Source of the DNA: Rhodotorula mucilaginosa
Taxonomy: Eukaryota; Basidiomycota; Microbotryomycetes; Sporidiobolales; Sporidiobolaceae
Reading direction: 5' to 3'
Assembly (NCBI GenBank): GCA_034406715.1
Contig: CP137871.1
Coordinates: 372,001 to 436,000 of the forward strand
Length of the DNA stretch: 64,000 nt
How positions within the stretch are numbered: the stretch's first letter is position 1; each line of letters begins with the position of its first letter. Made by a program: the position numbers and the translations under genes. This document shows, in pieces, positions 55,390-64,000 of the stretch. Below the pieces are notes generated by a model. The model was not told the origin of the DNA. It was given only the letters and a program-made list of their open reading frames with translations, and searched no databases.

Positions 55390-56701
55390 ATGCTCTCCAA
55401 GGCCGGACTGTCGGCCGCGCTCGTCCTTCTCGCCGCGTATGTCGCGTCGGCGCTCCCGCTCGCGACTCCGCTCGACGACCCAACCTCGTTCGCCGACTTG
55501 GAACGCCGCGCCGAGTTCGACACGATCCCGACGGGCGTCTCGCTCATCGACTACTTCCCTCGGTTCACGTCCCCGACGAGCTCGAGCGTGTTCCAGGCGG
55601 GTGGCAACATCGAGATTAGCTGGTCAGTCCTCTCGGCGTTTTTGTTGATTCATGACGACGGTCGCCTCGGCCTCGCCGGATCGTTGGAAGACTTCCGAAT
55701 TCGTGGATCCGCCCGGGACAGTCGCGTTCTGCTCGTACTCAAGAGGGACCTGCGAGGTCTAGGGCGCCTGTGCGAGGCCGCATGTGATGGCGGACAATAG
55801 GGCTCGCGACGCGTCGCCAGCCCAAGTTCGCGTCCTCTTTTGCGTCGGCACGACTAGCTCAAACAACACAGAGTATAAGCCCTCTTGCCGCCAGTTCTGA
55901 CTGACGCGGTATTGCCCTTGGCAGGAACAACACGAGACCCGATTACCCCGACGAGCAGCTGCACAAGTCCGCCCTCGTCATCCTCGGCTACCTCGACGAT
56001 GCAGACCCGAGCGGAGGCTACCACCTCGACTTCCGTGCGTTTAGCGTTCCCACCAATCGGTTCAGAAAAGGAACTAATGGACGGAACTTGGCCTCCTCGC
56101 AGAAAACCCGCTCGGCAACGTCTCTTTCTTTTCTGGCTCCGGCTCGGCCTCGCTGCCTCTCCCCGCCAACTTGAAGACCCGCTCGACCTACCTGCTCACG
56201 ATGGGTTCGACTCGCAACATCTCTCCGCTCTTTACGATCGAGGCCACTTCGGCCGCATCCGCGACCTCTGCCGGCAGCAGCAGCAGCAGCAGCTCGTCTG
56301 CGTCCGCCGCAGCGAGCTCGTCCGCCTCGCCCCAGATCGGCTCCAAGCCCCTCACGGTCTATTTCCCGGACGGGTCGACCACCGTCATCGGAGCGACCAC
56401 TACTGCCTCCTCCTCCTCCTCTTCCGCCGCCTCCGCCTCCGCAGCCGCCGAACCCAACACGAGCTTGAACGACATCGCAGCGGCCGCGGCGACTTCGTCG
56501 TCCTCGGCAGCAAACGTGGCAGCGTCGAGTGCCGCTAGTGCGAGTGCCGCAGCCGGCACCCTTGCGCAGGCGAGTGTCGCTTCCTCGGCGGCACCTTCGG
56601 CCTCTTCCACCCAAACGAGCTCGGCTTTGTTCGGTCACAGCCACGGCGGCAATGCCGGACTCGCACTCGGAGCCATCACGGCCCTGGTTCTCGCCTTCTA
56701 G
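55390..56701 (+). CDS. Secreted Ser-rich GPI-anchored surface protein (Kre9/Knh1-type N-domain)
   Basis: Three exons (55390-55622, 55925-56034, 56103-56701) give 313 residues. It has a signal peptide (MLSKAGLSAALVLLAAYVAS), a folded N-terminal part (LIDYFPRFTSPTSSSVFQAGG, NIEISWNNTRPDYPDE, LVILGYLDDADPSGG, NPLGNVSFFSGSGS, STYLLTMGSTRNISPLF) resembling the Ser/Thr-rich GPI-anchored (Kre9/Knh1-like) family, then about 150 residues of Ser/Ala-rich low complexity with likely O-mannosylation, and a C-terminal hydrophobic tail (LALGAITALVLAF) after small residues, as for a GPI anchor. N-x-S/T sites occur in NNT, NVS and NIS. Probably a cell-wall or plasma-membrane protein. The first intron, 302 bases, is long for this window. 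Confidence 0.85.
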
Positions 56702-57182
56702 ACGCAACGCCACGGAAACGCAACGAACGCACGCAACTTGCAACAGTGACGATAAGCGCACACATATTCGCACGAGGTGGCGCACCGGTCTGGAACCGCG
56801 GCCGCACACTTCAACAGACACTTTCTCAATCGTACGTCCCTCGCGAGTGGCAAGATGACCTGGTTACGCAGGCTGATTCTTTCACGCGCCGCGCAGACTG
56901 TCACACGAATACGAACGAATCCCTTTGTCAGAATCATCAGTCTCTTTTCTCTTCTCCTATCGTCGTACCCATTAATTTCAAGTAACCTCCTGTAGTTGTA
57001 CCATCACGAACCTCCCCCTCTCCAAACAGCTTTCCGTCACATGAGTCCCCGCGCACAGCAGTACTACTTCTCTCCAAGTCTAAACCCTCGCAACTTTGCA
57101 GCATTTTGCCTGGTCTCCATCGCGCGTCGCGCCTTGGTTCCCGGAAGAGAAAAGCAGAGCTGTTTTCATAGGACTGCCTAAG
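56702..57182. other. Convergent 3' spacer
   Basis: About 480 bases between the GPI-protein and COQ6 stops. Nothing gene-like is supported. Confidence 0.45.
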
Positions 57183-59333
57183 TTACTTGCCCTGGACGAT
57201 CAGGCGAGACAACCGAGCGCCGGCTTGACCGATCGCGGCCCGTCCGAGCACGCTCGCAACGTCCTTGACCTGTCCCGCTCGCTCCAACACGCTCGCCACC
57301 GCGCCCCACGCGCCTGCATCGTGATGACCACCGCTGCCCGTAGCAGTAGTAGTACCCCGATCCGCCGCCGCCGATCCGGCCCTGCGCATAATCAGATCCT
57401 TGACCGGTCCCAACTCGTTCAACACTTCGACCCCGGTACTCCTCGCCCAAACCGAGACGGGATCCGTCCGGGCATACAAACTCGCGAGGTGGTCGCACGC
57501 GCTCAGGACGGCGTGGTTCGCGAGGTAGCGTTCTTTCGGGTAGGGTTTCAGGGAGAGGTAGGCTCCGAGGTCGGCGCCTTGGAGGGCGAGGCGGGTGAGC
57601 AAGGTCGAGAGGGAGCGAGAGTCGGCGAGGCCGAGGTTGAGGCCTTGGCCGGCGAGGGGGTGGACCGTATGCGCCGCGTCGCCGACGAGGACGGTGCGCA
57701 TGTCCTGCGCAATGTTGGCTGCTGCCACCGGCGCCATGACGGTCGCGTGTTCGTCCGACGTCGAAGGCGAAGGCGATGGTGCGGGTGGCGGCGGCGGCGG
57801 CGTGGGCAGGCCGAGGTAGGACGAGGTGTGAGAAAGTCGAAGAGGGAACGAGGCGACGCTCGAGGGCTGTACAGAGACGACAGAAGGCGGCAACGGCGCG
57901 GCAGGGTTCGAAGGATCATAAGTCGCTTGCGAATGCGCGACCAACAGTCCCTGCAACCGATTCACGAGCGCCGGCGCGTCGATCGGGGCAGCGGCGGGCG
58001 GCGAGGTGGTCGTCGATCCGGCAAGAGGTTCAGGAGGAGGAGGTAGAAGAGAATCGAGGAAGGAGGTGAGCTGGTCGTGCGGGAGGGTGAAGGCGGCGTC
58101 GACGAGCGGGGCGAGCACTTCGAGCGGGAGCGATTTGATCAGGGCGGCGTAAGTTGGGGTGGTCGACCACACGAGCGAGGCGTGCGTATCCGAGACCTGC
58201 ACACCAAAGAGGGTTTCGAGTCAGTACCCACGCTGAGCTCGCACACACGAAGAGCAGTCCAGCCTCGCAGGCCACGAGAGCTGCTCTGTGAAACATCGCC
58301 ACAGCGCCGAAACTCACGGGCAAGAAGGCGATCGGACCCTCGGGCAAGAACCGCTGCCAGCCCGTGTTCATGCCTTGACCGGGGACGATCGGATCGACAG
58401 CGAGAGTCGCGACGACGCCGTGCCGGTCGTAGGCCCAGCCGAACGAATCAATGTTGGAGTAGGCTTTGACGGGCGAGTTGGCCCCGTCGGCGCCAATCTA
58501 TCGAGCCGAGGAACTTCATGTCAGTACTAGTAATCAAAGAGAGACAAAGGGCCTTACGAGCAACCTCGCGCGAAGTCTGCGAGTCCGACCGGATTTGCTC
58601 CGCAAGTTTAAGACGGGCCACCCTCCTTCGCCCCTCTCGATCGCATCGACGCGGTTGCCCTCGAGCAATTCGATCCTTCTTGAGCCCGAGCGATCGCGAG
58701 CGCACTCGTCGATTCTGCGGAGTGCGGCGCGCTGCAGGTTGAGGTTCTCGACCATGGTTGACATGTTGGCTCGGCGTGGTCGCATCGCCGCTGCAAAGGC
58801 GGCGTCCCAATCATCGCCGGAAGGTGGAGCGGGTGTTGAGATAATCGAGGACTGGAACTCGATGCGGGCGTTCGAGAGGCCGTCCCAGACTTGGAGTTCG
58901 GACAGCGGGCGAGTCCTCGCCTCGTCGAGGTGTTGCCAGATGCCCGTCTCTATTTCACGGGGTCAGCCATTGGACGCGGGCTCGATACGAGGGTCCACCC
59001 GACACCCGACTCACGTATGAGCCAGTGCTTGTTCTCTGCGGTGATTGAACTGACGCGGTTGCTGTACTCGTTCTCCCGCGGCGCCCACTCGCGCGTCTGG
59101 TCGAGCGAGCCGCCTTCGACGAGGGTGATCGAGTGCGTCTGGGCGAGGGCGTCGGACTGACTGAGCGCGGCGGTCAACGCGAGCCCGGCTGGCCCGCCTC
59201 CGACGACGACGACATCGTGCTGCTCGACGTCGGGAGCGGGGGCGAGACTCGTCGATCGGGAGAACCAGCCGAGCGAGCGGTTTGCAGCTGGTCTCGCGCG
59301 GGCTGTGATGGACCTGCCTGATCGGACCAGCAT
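57183..59333 (-). CDS. COQ6: COQ6 flavin monooxygenase of ubiquinone synthesis
   Basis: Mitochondrial FAD-dependent hydroxylase of the CoQ ring. The start [19 protein letters not shown] (59333) is a good presequence. The dinucleotide-binding motif [19 protein letters not shown] follows, then [111 protein letters not shown] (quoted in parts), and the second FAD motif [20 protein letters not shown] with [11 protein letters not shown]. The C-terminus LSRLIVQGK ends at 57183. A Pro/Ser/Ala-rich insert sits before the second FAD motif. An open frame continues upstream to 59465, but the presequence start is preferred. The start is 207 bases from the divergent ARG1 start. Confidence 0.93.
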
Positions 59334-59539
59334 GTCGGCGTAGTTGTCCCTGTGCAGACTCGAGCGAGTTGAGTCGCAGCCGAGTCGGAGGAGTGGATCT
59401 AGTGGATGAAAATTCTCTTGCGTTGAAGCATTTGCTTCCGCGTGCGTTGTGGTCGATTGAGTCAATCTCTCGCCGCGGTTTCCCTTTTCCTCCGTCCTCT
59501 CTCTCCTCCCCCCTTCTGACCATAGCCGTACCGCACAAG

Positions 59540-61020
59540 ATGTCGCCTGCTACTGCCCCCGCTGCCGGCTCAAAGGGCCGCGTCCTCCTCGCCTACTCCG
59601 GCGGGCTCGACACCTCGTGCATCCTCGCCTGGCTCATCGAACAGGGCTACGAGGTCATCGCCTTTATGGCCGACGTCGGCCAGGAGGAGGACTTTGAGGC
59701 CGCCCGCGAAAAGGCCCTCAAGGTCGGCGCCCTCAAGTTCGTCCTCGCCGACTGCAAGAAGGAGTTTGTCGAGCACCTCATCTACCCCTCGGTCCAGGCC
59801 AACTGCATCTACGAGGGCGTCTACCTCCTCGGCACCTCGCTCGCCCGTCCCGTCATTGCCCGCGCCATGATGGACACCGTCGTCGAGGAGCAGTGCCAGT
59901 ACGTCTCGCACGGCTGCACCGGCAAGGGCAACGACCAGGTCCGCTTCGAACTCGCCTTTTACGCCCTCCAGCCCGAGGTCAAGGTCATCGCCCCGTGGCG
60001 CGACCCCGTCTTCTACGAGCGCTTCGCCGGCAGGCAGGCCCTCCTCGACTTTGCCGCCGAGAAGGGCATCCCCGTCTTCCAGACCGCCGCCAAGCCCTGG
60101 TCCACCGGTGAGCATCGCTCTCGCACCTCGCCCTCTCCCTCTCCGTATCGCCCCCACTGACTCGCCCCGCAGATGAAAACCTGTTCCACATCTCGTACGA
60201 GGCCGGTATCCTCGAGGACCCGGACACGACCCCGCCCGCCGACATGTGGAAGCTGATCAACGGCCTCGACAAGTGCCCGACGACGCCCGAGCGGATCTCG
60301 ATCACCTTCAAGAAGGGTATTCCCGTCTCGCTCCTGATCCACCCCGAAGGGACCGAACCCGTCGCGAGCAAGGAGGGCAAGGAAGTGACCGACCCGGTCG
60401 AGATCTTCCTGACCCTGAACGCCCTCGCGCGCAAGCACGGCATCGGCCGCATCGACATTGTCGAGAACCGCTTCATCGGCGTCAAGAGTCGCGGCTGCTA
60501 CGAGTCGCCCGGCGCGACCATCCTCCGCAAGGCCCACATGGACCTCGAGGGTCTCGTCGTCGACCGCAACGTCCGCGCACTCCGCGACCAGTTTGTCACC
60601 ACCGAACTCTCCAAGATCCTCTACAACGGTGCGTTTTGCTTTTTCATGAGCTCTCGATCATCCATCAGGGAAGTGCCGTGAACTGACGCCCGACTCCCTA
60701 CAAATCTAGGCTACTGGTTCTCCCCCGAGCGCGAGTTTGTCCAGTCGTGCCTCGCCAAGTCTCAAGAGACGGTCAACGGCCGCGTCCGACTCGCCCTCAT
60801 CCTCGGCAACGTCATCGTCGAGGGTCGCATGTCCGAGACCGAGGCCCTGTACGACGCCGAGCAGGTCTCGATGGACTCGGTCACCAACTTTGACCCGTCC
60901 GCGACGACGGGCTTTATCGCGATCGAGTCGATCCGGTTGAAGAAGTGGGGAGAGGCGCGCCTCAAGGCCGGCGCGACCGTCAAGCCCGAGTCGGTTTACG
61001 CTCCCATGACCGACCTCTAA
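59540..61020 (+). CDS. ARG1: Argininosuccinate synthase
   Basis: Joins citrulline and aspartate in arginine synthesis, using ATP. Three exons (59540-60107, 60173-60628, 60710-61020) sum to 1335 bases, 444 residues. After a short N-terminal extension comes the PP-loop [18 protein letters not shown]. Then [42 protein letters not shown] (quoted in parts), [72 protein letters not shown], and the C-terminal [19 protein letters not shown]. All signature positions are present. Codon use is strongly biased, as in cytochrome c, suggesting high expression. Confidence 0.97.
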
Positions 61021-61351
61021 ATCCGTTCCCTCCGCATTCCGCGGCTTTTTCGTGTGTCTTCGTTCGTTCCCTCTCTCTTCCTCCCTCTTTTACCCTCTTC
61101 TTTGTGTGTCCCTTCCTCTCCTTGGTAGATTGTACTTGCATAGCACTCCCCCCTGCGCAAACCTGTGTGGTTATTTTCGCATCCAATCTCTCGAATACCA
61201 CCGTACCCGGATTCTGCGAAAGAGAGAAACCAGTGATCATACAGAGACGAGGTTGGAGGGCGACTACAACAAGCGAGAGAGCGATGCGAAGAAGGTAGAT
61301 CTAGGAGACACTGGAGGAACCGACTCGGAAACAAAGAAGGGTGACTTCTGC
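61021..61351. other. Convergent 3' spacer
   Basis: About 330 bases, pyrimidine-rich after the ARG1 stop. It should hold both 3' untranslated regions. Confidence 0.45.
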
Positions 61352-63601
61352 CTACTGGCCAGCCTTCTTGGCCTCTTGCCGCTTGCGCTTCTCGAGGTCC
61401 TTCTTGCGCTGTTGCAGCTTGACAGTCTGTTTGGATCGTCCATCGTAGAGAATCAGCAAAAGGAGCAAATCGGAAAAGGTGGAGGGAAAAGAAGAGAGAA
61501 GAAAGGCAACGCACCTCCTCGTCCCTTCGGTCCTGCGAGTAGGTCATCTTCTTGTACAACCGCCTCTGCGAGTTGGACATCATGCTAGCCTTGATCTCGT
61601 CCTGCTCCGACCGCTGCTTCTTGCCAACCGGCTGAGCAGCACCCTGCTGCTGCTTCTTCTGCGACGCGCCAGCCTTCTTGGTCTCGGCGGCGAGGCGAGC
61701 CTCGAACTGAGCGGGCGCGACACCCTGCGCTTCGGCTTCGAGTTCGGCGGCGTGGCGGAGAGTTTCGTTCGAAGGGTCGGCGGCGGCAGCGAGCAAGGCC
61801 GGCGTCTTGTGGTCGTCCTCCATCGCGACGTCCTCGTCCTCCTCCGCGTCTTCCTCGTCCTCGTCTTCGTCATCTTCCTCCATATCGTCGACCGCAGCCG
61901 CCGCTCCAGTCGCTTCCGCCGGAACGTAGCCGCCACGCTCGCGAACCTCGTCCTCGTCAACGAACGGACTCAGATGAGGCGGCAGGACCGAACCGGGCTT
62001 GTACTCGTCCGTCGGGAGAAGGGTCTTGCGGTTGATGCAGTCGATGACCCACTGAGGTTGGATGTAGGCCCGCTTGCCCGGGTGGGAAGCGAACGTCTCG
62101 GGGAGGACAGGTCGGTCGAGAACGTGATGCGTGATTCGCGGGTCGTCCTCCTTGTACGGGGAACCGGCACCAAGCACGGGGTCCCAGCCGACACGGCCGC
62201 CGAAGGACCGGATGACAAACTCGAGAGTCGGGCGGGTCACCTCGCGCGAGATGTAGAAAAAGTAGGGCGCAAAGAGGTCGGTCGAGGCGGTGAGGGACGA
62301 CGGCTGGGTGACGCTCGTGGTCGGGTCGGAAGCGTCGGTGCCGGCCGGAGTCGGGAACACGTCCAACTCGATGGCGGCGTCGGGCACAGTCGCAGCAGGC
62401 GCCGTCTCCTCGTCTTCGGTCGTCGTCGGCGCCGCACCAGCCTTCTCAATCTCGTGAATCTGCTTCCGGACGTCCTTGGCGTAAACGCGCTTCTTCTCCT
62501 TGGCTTCGGCCGCATCGCCGTGCTCGCCGCCCGCTTCCGGCATCTGCTCGACGACGAGTCCTTTGGCGCCCGCTTCCTCGAGGAGGAGGGCGCCGATCCC
62601 GGCACCGTTCTCGTCGAGGACCTGGTCGAGTTTCGGCGGGTACACGAGGTTGATGTCGGTGTAGAGGCGGTAAAAGACAAAGCCGAGGAGAGTTTGGTAC
62701 AGCTCGAGGAAGGTGAGCATGATGCGGTAGTCGAGGTCGGACGGGATCGTCTGCGTGAACTGGTACGGGACCAGCCACGTGATGGTCTGGCCGTGAACCT
62801 CGGCCTGGAAGTAGATGCCCTTGATTGAGAGGAACACCTTGCGGAGCGAGCGGGTCCGCATCACGTAAAGCTGCCATTCGGCGGCCAGGCGTGCGCAGTT
62901 GGCGATCACCGGAGCCGGGATCGTAGACGTGGCGGGGAGAGCGGCGAAGAGGACGATGAGCGACAGCGCGTCGTCGAGGTCACGGAGAGAGTCGACGAAG
63001 GTCGGGTAACTGCAGCAGCAACGGGATTCGTGAGTACTTGCGAACGGCAGGACAGCGTGGCGTAGACTGACCGCTCCTTGATGATGTGGTCGAGGCGGTA
63101 AGTCGGCTTCTGCTCCTCGAGGTTCTTGGCGAGACCGTACTCTCCACGACCGACTGCCTTGGAGAGCTTCTTGGCGAACGCCTTGTGCTCGCGGAGCTTG
63201 TGCAGGACCGGCTCGTGAAGGAGGTATTGGATGTCCTTGGCGTAGTAGAACGACGCCGGCGCCGAGGAGCCCTTGTTGGCCTTTTTGCGGTTCTTTGGCT
63301 CGCGCGGGTAGATACCTGGTGGTGCTATAGTCAGTGCGAGAGTCGTCCAACTTGAAGGAGAACAGAGAACTGACCCTTGAGGATGCACAGACGACGGAAG
63401 TCACCGAGCGTGCACTGGAGCTTCTTGATGGCTTGGTTACGCGTGATGTACTGCACGCCAGTCGCATCCCGTCAGCAATCGCCCTGTACAGCGCCGGATG
63501 AGAGAATGCGGCGGTGCGCTCACATTCTTGGACGCTCCTGCCTCGCCCTTCTTCTTCATGCGGTTGTGGTGGCTCTTCCGAGGCGGTCCAGTCTTGCCCA
63601 T
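61352..63601 (-). CDS. NOP7: Pescadillo (NOP7), PeBoW ribosome-biogenesis factor
   Basis: Nucleolar 60S assembly factor working with Erb1 and Ytm1. The start [20 protein letters not shown] (63601) is basic; then [34 protein letters not shown] (quoted in parts), [50 protein letters not shown] equivalents, and [36 protein letters not shown]. The BRCT domain is [32 protein letters not shown] to [23 protein letters not shown]. An acidic Asp/Glu tract follows, then the coiled, basic C-terminus with [23 protein letters not shown] and [21 protein letters not shown]. Introns lie near 63500, 63330, 63040 and 61450-61510. The long frame open across the last intron is a read-through, not the gene. Confidence 0.95.
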
Positions 63602-63726
63602 CTTGCCCTAGTTTCGCGGTAAGCGTTGGGTAAGGCGAGTGTATAGCGAGCGAGCCACCGCCTCTCCGCGACTTCCGAGCTTTCAGAAATTTTCGAGCTG
63701 CTTCCGCGTAAGCTGACCCATCTCCG

Positions 63727-63740
63727 GGCATATCCGCGGA
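63727..63740 (-). promoter_or_regulatory. TCCGCGGA-core element upstream of pescadillo
   Basis: GGGCATATCCGCGGA-type sequence about 130 bases before the pescadillo start. It matches the B1/B2 element at 13 of 14 core positions, in the same orientation relative to the gene. Confidence 0.35.
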
Positions 63741-63832
63741 CCTGCTTGCATAGGCGCTATTCTCTCCGGGATGAGCAGAATAGGCGCAAGTCAGAGAGAG
63801 AGAGAGAACAGATTGCCACAGAAAAACAGAAT

Positions 63833-64000
63833 CTACCACGCCCGCCACCCGTTCTGCAGCAAGCGAGCCTGCTGGAACCCTGTCCGGCGTTGTTGCTTGG
63901 GCGCAACCCGGCCTGCCAGACAAGAGACATACATCAGCACTGAGCGCTGGAGAGCAACGAGCAGAGACAAGACTCACCGCCGGTCGTCCGCATTTCCTGG
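63833..64000 (-). CDS. Possible last exons of a gene entering from the right
   Basis: A splice donor (GTGAGT, reverse of 63972-63977) follows a short open stretch reaching the window edge. A candidate acceptor at about 63915 (TGTCTGGCAG) would continue with GRVAPKQQRRTGF, QQARLLQNGWRAW and stop at 63833. Too little is visible to name a family. The alternative is that this is the 5' leader region of a gene on the other side. Weak. Confidence 0.22.

Noticed and set aside
57183-63601. COQ6 and IDI1 plus other mitochondrial genes as an isoprenoid/ubiquinone cluster
   Set aside because: They are interleaved with arginine, sulfur, purine and ribosome genes on both strands; each is a universal single-copy gene.
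61017-63977. A 986-residue open frame on the minus strand
   Set aside because: It is pescadillo read straight through its introns and past its start; introns with clear GT..AG ends and the conserved MGKTGPP start explain it better.

Overview
This window is nuclear DNA of a fungus. Almost every gene is broken by several introns of about 60-100 bases with GT..AG ends (a few GC..AG), the DNA is GC-rich with strong runs of Ser/Ala/Pro/Glu codons, genes lie on both strands with short gaps, and the proteins are single-copy eukaryotic housekeeping genes. Intron density, composition and protein style fit a basidiomycete yeast, most likely Pucciniomycotina (Microbotryomycetes, red-yeast relatives such as Rhodotorula or Sporobolomyces). 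That placement is inference. No virus-like element, LTR element, rRNA, tRNA or CRISPR array was recognised.

Layout. 1-1441: RIO2 kinase, cut by the left edge. 1714-8705: four tandem minus-strand copies (A1-A4) of an unrecognised gene. 8953-23137: complex I ESSS subunit, ABHD12-type hydrolase, SH3BGR-like protein, PEX16, eIF3h, cytochrome c and the RAI1/DXO decapping nuclease. 23261-37212: a CLASP-like TOG protein with a very long disordered tail, a DUF2235 hydrolase, an NBR1-type autophagy receptor with three ZZ fingers, a NASP/Sim3 histone chaperone and an unknown Pro/Ser-rich protein. 37750-38137: a twin-CX9C complex I assembly factor. 38138-40238: 2.1 kb with no convincing gene. 40239-41989: RPB3. 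42327-45864: two tandem copies (B1, B2) of a second unrecognised gene. 46301-63601: NPC2, adenine phosphoribosyltransferase, MTFP1/MTP18, mitochondrial uS7, IPP isomerase, mercaptopyruvate sulfurtransferase, a GPI-anchored Ser-rich protein, COQ6, argininosuccinate synthase and pescadillo. The right edge may hold the last exon of one more gene.

The most novel content is the A and B arrays. All six copies can be spliced by hand with every intron in phase 0, they share a 36-base exon encoding a W-x(4)-[IV]-type helix, and they end in a common RRYGI-type motif. I conclude that A and B are one diverged family of about 330-370 residue proteins with no function I can name. A1, B1 and B2 look intact; A2, A3 and A4 each show damage. 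A palindromic element (core TCCGCGGA) lies about 105-170 bases upstream of A1, A2, B1, B2, the DUF2235 gene and pescadillo, and may be a regulatory site.

Many of the known genes serve mitochondria (ESSS, cytochrome c, NDUFAF8-like, MTFP1, uS7m, COQ6), but they are scattered among unrelated genes and I see no functional cluster. Exon coordinates are hand-built from splice signals and reading-frame continuity; where totals are given, the exon lengths sum to a whole number of codons.
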